Assembly (NCBI RefSeq): GCF_003254665.1
Contig: NZ_QHGY01000003.1
Location: forward strand, 124,286 to 188,285
Source of the DNA: Billgrantia lactosivorans
GTDB taxonomy: Bacteria; Pseudomonadota; Gammaproteobacteria; Pseudomonadales; Halomonadaceae
Length of the DNA stretch: 64,000 nucleotides
Direction: 5' to 3'
Under the pieces are notes generated by a model. It did no database searches, had not been told where the DNA came from, and saw only the letters and a list, made by a program, of their open reading frames with translations. Position numbers and translations under genes: made by a program. Shown one piece after another: positions 21,572 through 30,363 of this stretch (its first letter is position 1; each line of letters opens with the position of its first letter).

Positions 21572-22566
21572 CACTCTCCCAGGGTGAAGCGGGCGACGTT
21601 GTTAGCCCCGGCGCGTGCGGACAGATCGACGCGCTCGCCTGCCCAGTTCAGCTCGACGGCGGAGGCGTTGCCGATGGTCAGGCGAAAGGGGGGCTCCCCT
21701 TCGACGGTGGCCGTGGTGCCGGGTTCCTGAAGGCCGACGAAAACTCGCCGATTGTTGGCGTCGAAGATCTCGGTCCAGGACTGCTCGTTGAAGGTCAGTT
21801 CCATCACGGTGCGGTCGGCGGCCTCGGGTACCTCGGCAGCCGCCGGCTCCTCCTCGGCGACGATGTCCTGTGCCTCGGCGCCGGCTTCGTCCTCCTCGGT
21901 GGTGGTCTCGCCCTCGGCGGCGGGCTCGCCCTCGCCGGCCTGGGAGAGCAGCGCCTGGGCGCCGGTGGGGTCGACCTCGCTGGTGGAAGGCGGCGAGGCT
22001 TCGTCGTCGAGCGGGTCGACCCCCTCCTCGGGCATGGGCGGCAGGGCCTCATCGACCTCGGATTGCGGCTCCTCCTCGATGGTGGTGTTGCCATCCAGCG
22101 TCTCGACCGAGACCGGGCCGCTGGCGTCGACCTCGGGGGGCTCGTTGCCGTCGCGGCTCTGCCACCACACCAGCGTCAGGCCGATCAGCCCGGCGATGAC
22201 CAGCAGGGTTACCAGCTTGAACAGCCAGGCGCCGATGCGCGAGGGCGGCTTGGTGACCTGCACCGGGGTCACCCGCTGTTCGCTCTCCTGGCTGCCGAAG
22301 CGCTCCGCATAGGCTTGCAGCACGGGGCGGTCGTCCATGCCCAGCAGGCGGGCATAGGCGCGCAGGTAGCCGCGGCGATAGGCGGCGACCGGCACCTGCT
22401 CGTAGCTGTCCTCCTCCATGCCGGTGACGACGGCGGGGCGGAGGTTCAATGCCGTGGCGACTTCCTCGCGAGTCAGCCCCTGCGTTTCACGCTCTCGGCG
22501 CAGCATCTCCCCGGGGGAGGCCGAGGACGTGACGCCGACGGCATCGATATCTTGGTTGTCGCTCAT
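21571..22566 (-). CDS. rodZ: Cell-shape protein RodZ
   Basis: A 331-residue protein starting at ATG 22566 behind AAGGATGC. It has a cytoplasmic helix-turn-helix domain (about 18-85, [19 protein letters not shown]), a basic segment, one transmembrane helix near 115-135, a long acidic linker rich in Glu/Pro/Ala, and a C-terminal DUF4115 beta domain ending near 331. RodZ couples MreB filaments to the wall-elongation machinery. The unusually acidic periplasmic linker fits a halophile proteome. Confidence 0.93.
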   Translation of the reverse strand: MSDNQDIDAVGVTSSASPGEMLRRERETQGLTREEVATALNLRPAVVTGMEEDSYEQVPVAAYRRGYLRAYARLLGMDDRPVLQAYAERFGSQESEQRVTPVQVTKPPSRIGAWLFKLVTLLVIAGLIGLTLVWWQSRDGNEPPEVDASGPVSVETLDGNTTIEEEPQSEVDEALPPMPEEGVDPLDDEASPPSTSEVDPTGAQALLSQAGEGEPAAEGETTTEEDEAGAEAQDIVAEEEPAAAEVPEAADRTVMELTFNEQSWTEIFDANNRRVFVGLQEPGTTATVEGEPPFRLTIGNASAVELNWAGERVDLSARAGANNVARFTLGE

Positions 22567-22597
22567 GGCTGAGCATCCTTCGTCTAGAGTCGTTGGT

Positions 22598-23323
22598 CTA
22601 AGGTGCGTCACGCTGGGTATCGGCGCCGGGGGTGACGGTCGTGTTCGATGCGCTGTCCGCGATGCGCTGGGCCAGCGCTCGAGCGTCCGGCGTCATGCCG
22701 GCGAGCCCGACGAAGAGTTCCAGCTGCTGCTGGGCGCGCTCCGGGTTGCCCTGCTCCAGCTCCAGCGCGGCGAGGGTGAAGTAGCTCCTCGGATTGCGCG
22801 GATCGAGGCTGCGGGCCCGCTCCAGGCTGTGTCTCGCCTCTCCGATCTCGCCCAGTTCCCAGCGGCACTGGCCCAGGTTGGCGAACAGCTGGGCGCGGTT
22901 GGCGTAGCGGGTGTCCCGCGAGGCCTGCTCGAGCTGCTCGCAGGCGCGTCCCACCTGGCCGTGTTCGTAGAGAAACGCGGCATAGTTGTTGCGCGCGCGG
23001 CTGTTGCCGGGGTCCGCGGCGATGGCGCGCTGGAACATCTCGTCGGCCTGCTCCCGCTCGCCCTGGCGCTGGTAGACGACGGCCATCGCCTGCAGCGCCT
23101 CGGGATCGTCGGGAGAGCGCTCCAGCGCGCGGTTGAGCGCCGCCATGGCGCGCGGCAGGTTGCCGCGCTCCAGGTACGCCATGCCCAGCTCGGTCAGGGC
23201 ATCGGCCGGGTCCGCGTCGCCTTGCTGCTCGGCCTGGCTGGCGCAGCCGGAGAGCCACAACGAGGCGACCACCATCGCTACCAGCGGCATGCGTCGGCTT
23301 GGCAGATAGGGAGTGCGCGTCAT
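22598..23323 (-). CDS. pilW: Type IV pilus biogenesis lipoprotein PilW/PilF
   Basis: A 241-residue lipoprotein (lipobox LSGC, Cys 27) made of about six TPR repeats (ALTELGMAYLERGNLPRAMAALNRALERSP and similar). The pilotin PilF/PilW assists PilQ secretin assembly. The assignment relies on TPR content, lipobox and the conserved position between rlmN and rodZ. Start 23323 is preferred to the upstream ATG at 23368 because it begins directly at the signal peptide and has AGGA upstream. Confidence 0.88.
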   Translation of the reverse strand: MTRTPYLPSRRMPLVAMVVASLWLSGCASQAEQQGDADPADALTELGMAYLERGNLPRAMAALNRALERSPDDPEALQAMAVVYQRQGEREQADEMFQRAIAADPGNSRARNNYAAFLYEHGQVGRACEQLEQASRDTRYANRAQLFANLGQCRWELGEIGEARHSLERARSLDPRNPRSYFTLAALELEQGNPERAQQQLELFVGLAGMTPDARALAQRIADSASNTTVTPGADTQRDAP

Positions 23324-23456
23324 GGCATCCTCATGGTCGGCCCCTGTCGGGCTGTCGATGTCTCGCATGACCGGTGCCGTATGGCACTGGCCAGGGACGA
23401 AAAAAGCCTGTCCATCAAAGCGCCGTGACGGGTTGAAGTCAAGGCGGCACCCCGCT

Positions 23457-24581
23457 TCAGTCGGCGTCGATCTGGATCGAGCGGATATAGCGCTCGTGGC
23501 GGCGCGTGCGGTCCTTCACGCGCCCCACCAGCTGGCCGCAGGCGGCATCGATGTCGTCGCCGCGGGTGCTGCGGATCGGCGCCGTGTAGCCCAGTTCGTA
23601 GAGCCACTGCTGGAAGCGCATCACCTGGTTGCGCGACGGCTTCTCGTAGCCGGAGTGGGGGAATGGGTTGAACGGGATCAGGTTGATCTTGCACGGCAGC
23701 TCGCGCAGCAGCTCGGCCAGCTGCGTGGCGTGCTCCTGCTGGTCGTTGACGTCCTTGATCACCGTGTACTCGATGGTGACCATGCGCGTGTCGTCGCACT
23801 TGGCCAGGTAGCGCTGGCAGGCGTCGAGCAACGTGCGGATGTTGTACTTGCGGTTGAGCGGCACCAGCTCGCTGCGCAGCTCGTCGGTGGCGGCGTGCAG
23901 CGAGATGGCCAGGCTCACGTCGAGCTCGTCGCCGAGCCGGTCGAGCATCGGCACCACGCCCGAGGTCGATAGCGTCACGCGGCGCTTGGACAGCCCGTAG
24001 CCGTTGTCGTCGAGCATCAGCTTCATCGCCGGCACGACGTTGTCGTAGTTCATCAGCGGCTCGCCCATGCCCATCATCACCACGTTGGTCACCGGGCGGT
24101 TGGCGGTGTCCTTGCGTGGGCCCACGCTGCGCTGGGCGACCCATACCTGGCCGATGATCTCGGCGGCGGTGAGGTTGCGCTGGAAACCCTGCTTGCCGGT
24201 GGAGCAGAAGCTGCAGTCGAGCGAGCAGCCCACCTGGGACGACACGCACAGGGTGCGGCGCTTGCCGTTGTCGGCGGGGATCAGCACCGTCTCCACGTAG
24301 CTGCCATCCTCCACTTCCAGCACCCACTTGCGCGTGCCGTCGCTGGAGGTCCCTTCGTAGACCACCCCGGGGCCCCGGATCTCGGCCACCTCGGCGAGCC
24401 GCTGGCGCAGCGCCTTGGAGAGGTTGGTCATGGCCTCGAAGTCGTCGCAGCCGTCGTGATGAATCCATTTCATCACCTGGGCGGCACGGAACTTCTTCTC
24501 GCCGATGGAGAGGAAGAAGGCTTCCATCTCCTCGCGAGTCATGCCGAGCAGATTGGTACGTTGGGCGGTGGTGGCGGTCAT
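23457..24581 (-). CDS. rlmN: Dual-specificity RNA methyltransferase RlmN
   Basis: A 374-residue radical-SAM enzyme that methylates C2 of A2503 in 23S rRNA and A37 in some tRNAs. The cluster motif CSLDCSFC gives C119, C123 and C126; other signatures are [12 protein letters not shown] and LNLIPFNPF-type [11 protein letters not shown] chose the ATG at 24581 ([14 protein letters not shown]); the 20 extra residues of the longest frame do not look native. Confidence 0.96.
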   Translation of the reverse strand: MTATTAQRTNLLGMTREEMEAFFLSIGEKKFRAAQVMKWIHHDGCDDFEAMTNLSKALRQRLAEVAEIRGPGVVYEGTSSDGTRKWVLEVEDGSYVETVLIPADNGKRRTLCVSSQVGCSLDCSFCSTGKQGFQRNLTAAEIIGQVWVAQRSVGPRKDTANRPVTNVVMMGMGEPLMNYDNVVPAMKLMLDDNGYGLSKRRVTLSTSGVVPMLDRLGDELDVSLAISLHAATDELRSELVPLNRKYNIRTLLDACQRYLAKCDDTRMVTIEYTVIKDVNDQQEHATQLAELLRELPCKINLIPFNPFPHSGYEKPSRNQVMRFQQWLYELGYTAPIRSTRGDDIDAACGQLVGRVKDRTRRHERYIRSIQIDAD

Positions 24582-24610
24582 GGCATCACGCAGGTCGGGG
24601 AGGGACGAGG

Positions 24611-24632
24611 GCGGGGGCAGGAGCGCCCCCGC
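24611..24632. repeat. Intercistronic GC-rich hairpin between ndk and rlmN
   Basis: The arms gcgggggc (24611-24618) and gcccccgc (24625-24632) surround a 6-nt loop. It could act as an attenuator or an mRNA-processing/stability element; no T-run follows on the minus strand. Confidence 0.4.
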
Positions 24633-24657
24633 GAAGTGCACGCTTGGCCGAGGTGGC

Positions 24658-25083
24658 TCAGCGCGGGCAGATCTCGTCCGCGTTGAAGAAATAGGCCACT
24701 TCGCGCTCGGCCGAGGCCGGCGAGTCGGAGCCGTGCACGGCGTTGGCGTCGATGGTCTCGGCGAAGTCGGCGCGGATGGTGCCCGGCGCGGCTTCCTTGG
24801 GGTTGGTGGCGCCCATCAGGTCGCGGTTCTTGGCGATGGCGTCGTCGCCTTCCAGCACCTGCACCACCACCGGGCCAGAGGTCATGAAGCCCACCAGGTC
24901 CTTGAAGAAGGGACGCTCCCTGTGTTCGGCATAGAAGCCGCCGGCCTGCTCCTCGGAGAGGTGCAGCATCTTGGCGGCGACGACCTTGAGACCGGCCTTC
25001 TCGAAGCGCGAGATGATCTCGCCGATGGCATTCTTGGCGACGGCGTCGGGCTTGATGATGGAAAGGGTGCGTTCGGTTGCCAT
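24658..25083 (-). CDS. ndk: Nucleoside diphosphate kinase
   Basis: A 141-residue enzyme transferring the gamma phosphate from NTPs to NDPs through a phospho-histidine. The active-site signature NAVHGSDS places the catalytic His at 117; [10 protein letters not shown] and RPFFKDLV are also typical. Start ATG 25083 gives the canonical [14 protein letters not shown]-terminus. It stands between iscA and rlmN. Confidence 0.98.
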   Translation of the reverse strand: MATERTLSIIKPDAVAKNAIGEIISRFEKAGLKVVAAKMLHLSEEQAGGFYAEHRERPFFKDLVGFMTSGPVVVQVLEGDDAIAKNRDLMGATNPKEAAPGTIRADFAETIDANAVHGSDSPASAEREVAYFFNADEICPR

Positions 25084-25240
25084 GGGGCCTGTCTCCATTG
25101 AGGTACGTATGAGGATAGCGCCACGCAATACCTGCCCGGGTGGGGAGGGTACGACGCGGCGCTACGGATCTAGAGGCGCTCGCCCCGCATGCCGAGGGTG
25201 CGGCACGCGGCGAATCAGCGCGTGAAAACTGTGGGCGCAG

Positions 25241-25270
25241 AGTATACCGCTGCCGGCGGGCGTTGAACAA
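25241..25270 (-). promoter_or_regulatory. Candidate sigma-70 promoter for ndk
   Basis: On the minus strand TTGTTC (25265-25270) is followed after 18 bases by TATACT (25241-25246). It lies within the 214-bp gap between iscA and ndk, about 160 bp upstream of the ndk ATG, implying that ndk can be transcribed apart from isc. Confidence 0.45.
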
Positions 25271-25297
25271 TCGTCGCCGAGGCGGTGGGGGGCGGCA

Positions 25298-25624
25298 TCA
25301 GACGGTGAAGCTCTCGCCGCACCCACACTGGTCCTTGACGTTGGGGTTGTTGAAGCGGAAGAACCGGTTGAGCCCCTCCGAGACGTAATCGACCTCGCTG
25401 CCGTCGAGCATCTCCAGGGCCTCGGGGGCGACGAAGACGGTGACGCCGTGCTCCTCGAACACCGCGTCGTCATTGGCGGCCTCGTCGGCGAAGTCGAGAA
25501 CGTAGCTGTAGCCGGAGCAGCCGCTGGGCTTGACCGAGACCCGCAGGCCCAGGCCGTGGCCGCGCTCCTCGAGCACCCGCTGGATCTGCTCGGCGGCGTT
25601 CGTGGTAATCGACAGATGCGCCAT
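25298..25624 (-). CDS. iscA: A-type iron-sulfur carrier protein IscA
   Basis: A 108-residue HesB/IscA-family protein with the three conserved cysteines: C36 in SGCSGYSY, and C100 and C102 in CGCGESF. It carries or inserts Fe-S clusters or iron. The ATG at 25624 is chosen because AGGAGA abuts the alternative ATG at 25630 and is properly spaced from 25624. It follows iscS directly; the usual iscU between them is absent. Confidence 0.92.
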   Translation of the reverse strand: MAHLSITTNAAEQIQRVLEERGHGLGLRVSVKPSGCSGYSYVLDFADEAANDDAVFEEHGVTVFVAPEALEMLDGSEVDYVSEGLNRFFRFNNPNVKDQCGCGESFTV

Positions 25625-25660
25625 GGTCATTCTCCTGCAGCGAAAGTGGGTAGGCGACGA

Positions 25661-26809
25661 CTAGCGTCGCAGGCCTGGAAGGGCATGGCGCAGGGCCTCG
25701 AGCGTCGCGTCGATGTCGGCCTCGGTGGTGAAGCGGCCGAAGCTGAAGCGCAGCGAGGCCAGGGCCAGCGCGCGCGGCACGCCGATACCCTTCAATACAT
25801 AGGATGGCTCGACGCTGGCGGAGTTGCATGCCGAGCCGGTCGACAGGGCGATGCTGCGCAGCGCCATCAGCAGCGATTCGCCGTCCACGCCCTCGAAGGC
25901 CAGGTTGAGGATGTTGGGAACCGCCACCTCGATCGCGGTGTTGCGATGAATGCCGTCCAGCTCCGACAGCCCGTCGAGCAGGCGGTTCCGCAGCGCCAGG
26001 ATGCGCGCCTGGTCGGCCTCGCCCTCGGCCGCGGCCAGGGCGAAGGCCTCGCCCATGCCGACGATCTGGTGCGTGGCCAGGGTGCCGGAGCGCATGCCGC
26101 GCTCGTGGCCGCCGCCGTGGATCAGGGGTTCGAGGCGGATGTCGGGGCTGCGCCGCACGAAGAGCGCGCCGATGCCCTTGGGGCCGTAGGCCTTGTGGCC
26201 CGAGAGCGACATCAGGTCGACGCCGAGGCGGCCCACGTCGAGGTCGATGCGGCCCACGCCCTGGGCCGCGTCGACATGCAGCGCGGCGCCACCGGCATGG
26301 GCCACCTCGGCCAGCGCCGCCAGGTCGTGGATGCAACCCAGCTCGTTGTTGACCGCCATCAGCGACACCAGCACGGTGTCGGAGCGCAGCGCGTCGCGCA
26401 ACTGCTCGGGGGTGACCCGGCCATCGGCGCCCGGGGTCAGCCAGGTCACCTCGAAGCCTTCCTGCTCCAGCGCGGTGGCGGTGTCCACCACCGCCTTGTG
26501 CTCGATGATCGAGGTGACGAGATGCCGGCCGCGTTCGCGGTTGGCGCGCATGAAGCCGATCAGCGCCAGGTTGTCGGCCTCGGTGGCGCCGCTGGTCCAG
26601 ACGATCTCGCGCGGATCGGCCGCGATCAGGTCGGCGACCTGGCGGCGCGCGCTCTCCACCGCCTGCTCCGCCTGCCAGCCGAGCATGTGGCTGCGCGAGG
26701 CGGGATTGGCATAGACACCATCCAGGGTGAGGTGGCGCTGCATCACCTCGGCGACCCGGGGGTCGACCGGAGTGGTGGCGGCGTAGTCGAGATAGACGAG
26801 GGCGCTCAT
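25661..26809 (-). CDS. iscS: Cysteine desulfurase IscS
   Basis: A 382-residue PLP enzyme that liberates sulfur from cysteine as a persulfide. The PLP lysine is K206 (SGHKAYGPKG) and the catalytic cysteine C328 (STGSACNSAS), the same position as in E. coli. The protein stops at about residue 382, before the C-terminal tail (SPLWEMY-type) that in E. coli IscS contacts IscU. It lies 36 bp upstream of iscA and 40 bp after iscR. Confidence 0.93.
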   Translation of the reverse strand: MSALVYLDYAATTPVDPRVAEVMQRHLTLDGVYANPASRSHMLGWQAEQAVESARRQVADLIAADPREIVWTSGATEADNLALIGFMRANRERGRHLVTSIIEHKAVVDTATALEQEGFEVTWLTPGADGRVTPEQLRDALRSDTVLVSLMAVNNELGCIHDLAALAEVAHAGGAALHVDAAQGVGRIDLDVGRLGVDLMSLSGHKAYGPKGIGALFVRRSPDIRLEPLIHGGGHERGMRSGTLATHQIVGMGEAFALAAAEGEADQARILALRNRLLDGLSELDGIHRNTAIEVAVPNILNLAFEGVDGESLLMALRSIALSTGSACNSASVEPSYVLKGIGVPRALALASLRFSFGRFTTEADIDATLEALRHALPGLRR

Positions 26810-26849
26810 GGTCTCGCGGAAACCTCCAGTCTGTGCCTCGGCCGGGCGA

Positions 26850-27320
26850 TCACGGCGAGGAGGTCAGGATGGTATTGTCGTCGTGGCGGCTGCGCTGGCG
26901 CGAGGCGATGCGGCGCACGTCGCCGTGCTCGACCAACTGGCCGAGCGTGATGCCGTCGAGGAAACCGCGAATCTGCTCGGAGAGGTCGCACCACAGATGG
27001 TGGGTCAGGCAGGTGTCGCCCTGCTGACAGTCCGACTGCCCCTGGCAGCGGGTGGCGTCGACCGATTCGTCGACGGCATCGATGACCCGCGACACCGAGA
27101 TCTCGCTGGCCGGCAACGCCAGCAGGTAGCCGCCGCCCGGGCCGCGCACGCTGTTGACCAGCCCGGAGCGCCGCAGGCGGGCAAACAGCTGCTCCAGGTA
27201 GGGCAGGGAGATCTCCTGGCGGCGCGAGATGTCGGCCAGGCAGATGGGTCCCTTGTCCGCGTTCAGGGCCAGGTCGAGCATGGCGGTGACGGCATAGCGT
27301 CCCTTGGTAGTCAAACGCAT
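26850..27320 (-). CDS. iscR: Rrf2-family Fe-S regulator IscR
   Basis: A 156-residue winged-helix repressor/activator. The N-terminus [18 protein letters not shown] is the Rrf2 signature. The [2Fe-2S] ligands C92, C98, C104 and H107 are all present at the same numbers as in E. coli IscR. It should sense Fe-S status and control the adjoining iscS-iscA genes and others. Confidence 0.95.
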   Translation of the reverse strand: MRLTTKGRYAVTAMLDLALNADKGPICLADISRRQEISLPYLEQLFARLRRSGLVNSVRGPGGGYLLALPASEISVSRVIDAVDESVDATRCQGQSDCQQGDTCLTHHLWCDLSEQIRGFLDGITLGQLVEHGDVRRIASRQRSRHDDNTILTSSP

Positions 27321-27424
27321 GGCGGGCTCTTCAGGCGCATCGGGAAGCCTACCCCGGGCCCGTGGTCGGGGCCGCGAGGTCAGCGAGCGCTCGCCGCAGG
27401 CGGCGAGCCGTGGATCGATTCGCC

Positions 27425-27454
27425 ATTATGGTAAAGCCTGAGTGTTGAGGTCAA
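27425..27454 (-). promoter_or_regulatory. iscR promoter, with possible IscR operator
   Basis: On the minus strand TTGACC (27449-27454) and CATAAT (27425-27430) are separated by 18 bases, about 100 bp upstream of iscR. The -35 overlaps the cysE stop codon. The segment TTGACC...CTCAGG loosely resembles an IscR type-1 site; that match is weak. Confidence 0.5.
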
Positions 27455-28317
27455 CCATTCCCCCGCGGGGTATCCGGCCCGCCTTGATCTCGGTCATGTT
27501 CGCCGGCGGAGCCGGCGGTGGGGCCGCAGCAGGCGTCGACGTCGGAGAGGATGTCGGCGAAGTCCTCGTCGCGCAGCGCCGGCAGCTTGCCCTCGCGGTA
27601 GCTGGCGTCGAGCTTGCGCAGGGTGGAGCACATGCGCTCGATGCGCTCGTCCACGGCGTGCATGTGGTCGAGCATGGCCTGGATCGAACGCGCCACCGGG
27701 TCGGGCATGTCCTCGCTCACGCCGTAGGCGTCGAAGCCGAACTTGCGCCGCATCGCCTCGCGGCGCTCGGGGTCGATCTCCAGCGCCTCGTCGGTGTCCG
27801 GCTCGGCGCGCTTGACGATCTTGCCGGGGATGCCGACCACCGTGGCGCCGGCGGGCACCTCCTTGGTCACCACCGCGTTGGAGCCGACCTTGGCCCCGGC
27901 GCCGACGGTGAAGGGGCCGAGGATCTTGGCCCCGGCGCCGACGATGACGCCGTCGCCCAGGGTCGGGTGGCGCTTGCCCTTGTGCCAGCTGGTGCCACCC
28001 AGCGTCACGCCCTGGTAGAGGGTGACGTCGTCGCCGACTTCGGCGGTCTCGCCGATCACCACGCCCATGCCGTGGTCGATGAAGAAGCGGCGGCCGATCC
28101 TTGCCCCGGGGTGGATCTCGATGCCGGTGAGCCAGCGCGAGAAGGTCGACAGCGTGCGGGCCAGCCACTTGAGCCCCCTGCGCCACAGCCAGTGGGCGAG
28201 GCGATGGAGCAGCAGCGCGTGCAGCCCCGGGTAGTTGGTCAGCACTTCCAGAAAGTTGCGCGCCGCCGGGTCGCGGGCGAATACGCTATTGATGTCCTCG
28301 CGCAGTCGTTGAAACAT
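27451..28317 (-). CDS. cysE: Serine O-acetyltransferase
   Basis: A 288-residue enzyme forming O-acetylserine from serine and acetyl-CoA, the first step of cysteine synthesis. It has an N-terminal helical domain, then left-handed beta-helix hexapeptide repeats with [19 protein letters not shown], the glycine-rich [16 protein letters not shown] loop, and [10 protein letters not shown]-terminal extension of about 100 residues follows the hexapeptide domain. Cysteine supply next to iscRSA is metabolically coherent, since IscS consumes cysteine. Confidence 0.93.
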   Translation of the reverse strand: MFQRLREDINSVFARDPAARNFLEVLTNYPGLHALLLHRLAHWLWRRGLKWLARTLSTFSRWLTGIEIHPGARIGRRFFIDHGMGVVIGETAEVGDDVTLYQGVTLGGTSWHKGKRHPTLGDGVIVGAGAKILGPFTVGAGAKVGSNAVVTKEVPAGATVVGIPGKIVKRAEPDTDEALEIDPERREAMRRKFGFDAYGVSEDMPDPVARSIQAMLDHMHAVDERIERMCSTLRKLDASYREGKLPALRDEDFADILSDVDACCGPTAGSAGEHDRDQGGPDTPRGNG

Positions 28318-28406
28318 GCAGCGGTCCTTGGTGGCGGTGAGGCGGCCGGGGCAGCGGGGAAGCGGGTTGTCACAGAGCCATCATATGGGGGCGCAACGGG
28401 TCGCGT

Positions 28407-29246
28407 TCAAGACGTTCGCCGCGAGCTGCCCAGGCGAGGGCGCTCGCTCGGACGAGACTGCGCGCCGGCGTCGTCGCCCTCGTCCAGGCTGCCTGATGGC
28501 CCCGGAACGCACTTCTCCGTGGCCGAGAGGATGCCGCGCAGGATGTTGAGCTCCATGCGCTCGGGGCGGGCGCGCAGGGTGAAGCGGCGCAGCCGGGCCA
28601 TCAGCTGGCGCGGCGTCGCCGGGTCGTGGAAGCCGATCGCGACCAGGGTGCGTTCGAGATGGGCGAAATAGTGCTCCAGTTCCGCATGGCTGGCCAGCGG
28701 CTGCTGCGCCTCCTGCGCCTCCTCGTCCTGGGCTTCCGGCCGCCCGCCGGTGGCGAGCCAGGCCAGCCGGCACTCGTAGGCCAGGACCTGGACCGCGGCG
28801 GCCAGGTTGAGCGAGCTGAAGTCCGGGTTGGTGGGAATGTGCACGTGGGCGTGGCAGCGCTGCAGCTCGGCGTTGGAGAGCCCGCTGTCCTCGCGGCCGA
28901 ACACCAGTGCCACCCGTGCCTCGGGCTCGGCGAGCTCACGCGGCAGGCGGTCGCCCAGCTCGCGCGGCGAGAGCATCGGCCACGGCAGGGTGCGCGAGCG
29001 AGCGCTGGCGCCCACCGCCAGGGTGCAGTCGGCGACGGCATCATCGAGAGTGTCGACGACGCGGGCGGCGTGCACGATGTGATCGGCCCCCGAGGCGCGC
29101 GAGATGCTCTCGCTGGTCAGCGGCTGGCAGCGCGGCGCGACCAGCACGAGGTCGGCGAGCCCCATGTTGTGCATGGCGCGCGCGGTGGCGCCGACGTTGC
29201 CGGGGTGGCTGGTGCCGATCAGCACGATGCGGAGTCGGTCGAGCAT
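28407..29246 (-). CDS. trmJ: tRNA (cytidine/uridine-2'-O-)-methyltransferase TrmJ
   Basis: A 279-residue SPOUT-class methyltransferase acting on tRNA position 32. It starts MLDRLRIVLIGTSHPGNVGATARAM; motif 2 is LVFGREDSGLSN and motif 3 is near IPTNPDFSSLNLAAAVQVLAYE. A C-terminal arm of about 110 residues is divergent. It is divergent from suhB. The trmJ-cysE-iscR order resembles suhB-trmJ-(cysE)-iscR in other gammaproteobacteria. Confidence 0.94.
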   Translation of the reverse strand: MLDRLRIVLIGTSHPGNVGATARAMHNMGLADLVLVAPRCQPLTSESISRASGADHIVHAARVVDTLDDAVADCTLAVGASARSRTLPWPMLSPRELGDRLPRELAEPEARVALVFGREDSGLSNAELQRCHAHVHIPTNPDFSSLNLAAAVQVLAYECRLAWLATGGRPEAQDEEAQEAQQPLASHAELEHYFAHLERTLVAIGFHDPATPRQLMARLRRFTLRARPERMELNILRGILSATEKCVPGPSGSLDEGDDAGAQSRPSERPRLGSSRRTS

Positions 29247-29341
29247 GCGGGACTGCCTCTGCCGTTGGGGGAATGCAGGAGTATCGTGAAGGGGCAAGTC
29301 TAGCATGCCGCTGCGCGGCAATGGCGCCGGTGCGGCGACTC

Positions 29342-29350
29342 TGCTAGGAT
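29342..29350 (+). promoter_or_regulatory. Candidate extended -10 promoter for suhB
   Basis: TGCTAGGAT fits an extended -10 (TGnTAnnnT) about 100 bp upstream of the suhB ATG. No matching -35 is obvious. Confidence 0.3.
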
Positions 29351-29447
29351 GCGCGCCATGCGCACGGCCGCGTGCGCCACGTTCGAACCGGGCTTCGCGT
29401 TCGAACTCGCCCGTTCTTTAACATCACCGACGCTCCAAGGCCCGATC

Positions 29448-30242
29448 ATGCATCCGATGGTCCAATTTGCCCTGCGCGCCACGCGCAGCGCCGCCGAACA
29501 GTTCCTGCGCATTCGTGAGCGCATCGAGAACGCTCACGAGGAACACAACCTCGAGCGCCTGCTCGAGGACACCGCCCGCAATGCCGAGACGCTGATCGTG
29601 CGTCAGCTCAACCGCGGCTACCCCCTGCACGGGGTCATGGGCCGCTTCACGCCCCACCGCGCCGGCGAAGGCGAGGGCCGGGACGTCGAATGGCGCATCG
29701 AGCCCTTCCATGGCTACTCGAGCCTCGGCGTGGCCGGCAGCGGCTTCGCCCTGTCGGTGGTATGCCTGGTGAAGGGTCGCCCGGAGCATGCGGTGGTGAT
29801 CTGCCCCTTCAGCGACGACGAATACCTGACCAGCCGCGGCCGCGGTGCCCAGCACAACGGCAAGCGCATCCGTGTGCCCAAGGCCAGCGCCATCGTCGGC
29901 GCCCGCGTGGCGATGAGCCTGCCCGAAAGCTGGCAGCGCTCGCGCCATCTGCCCGCCTACCTGACCCTGATCCAGCAGCTCGGCCCCCAGGTCGAGACCC
30001 AACTGGCCACCGGCAGCGGCCTGCTCGACATGGCCGAGCTGGCGGCGGGGCGGGCCGACGCCGCCTTCGTGCTGGGGCTGGAGGAGCAGGACCGCCTGGT
30101 TGGCACGCTGCTGCTGAAGGAGGCCGGGGCCCTGATGGGCACGCCCGACGGCCAGCCCAGCGTGGAAGCGGAAGGCCAACTGATGGCCGCCGGCCCGCGC
30201 CTGTACAAGGCGCTGGTGCAGCAGCTCAAGCCGCACTTCTAG
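29448..30242 (+). CDS. suhB: SuhB-family protein with degenerate phosphatase site
   Basis: A 264-residue inositol-monophosphatase-fold protein starting MHPMVQFALRATRSA, an N-terminus characteristic of SuhB. The position next to trmJ and isc is the conserved suhB locus. However, the metal-binding motifs are changed: the usual DPLDGT is EPFHGY (E85, H88), the TEESG-type Glu site is MGRFTP (64-69), and the preceding Asp-rich helix has no matching acidic ligands. Asp of the last WD motif remains (EEQD). SuhB in E. coli also works with NusA/NusB/NusE in rRNA transcription, independent of phosphatase activity, so this copy is probably a purely regulatory SuhB. Confidence 0.88.
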   Translation: MHPMVQFALRATRSAAEQFLRIRERIENAHEEHNLERLLEDTARNAETLIVRQLNRGYPLHGVMGRFTPHRAGEGEGRDVEWRIEPFHGYSSLGVAGSGFALSVVCLVKGRPEHAVVICPFSDDEYLTSRGRGAQHNGKRIRVPKASAIVGARVAMSLPESWQRSRHLPAYLTLIQQLGPQVETQLATGSGLLDMAELAAGRADAAFVLGLEEQDRLVGTLLLKEAGALMGTPDGQPSVEAEGQLMAAGPRLYKALVQQLKPHF

Positions 30243-30265
30243 GCACCAGCCCGGGCCGAAACGAT

Positions 30266-30298
30266 ACCGCCCCCGCAGCTTGGCTGCGGGGGCGGTTT
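30266..30298. terminator. Intrinsic terminator between suhB and secF
   Basis: A perfect 13-bp stem, accgcccccgcag (30266-30278) with ctgcgggggcggt (30284-30296), has a 5-nt loop and runs into TTT on the plus strand. It ends suhB transcription 24 bases after its stop and lies in the convergent gap to secF. Confidence 0.75.
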
Positions 30299-30363
30299 GC
30301 GTTACGGCTCCTGGACACCGCCGGCGCCCGAGCTACCGAGCGCAGCGAGCCATGGGGTCCTGC

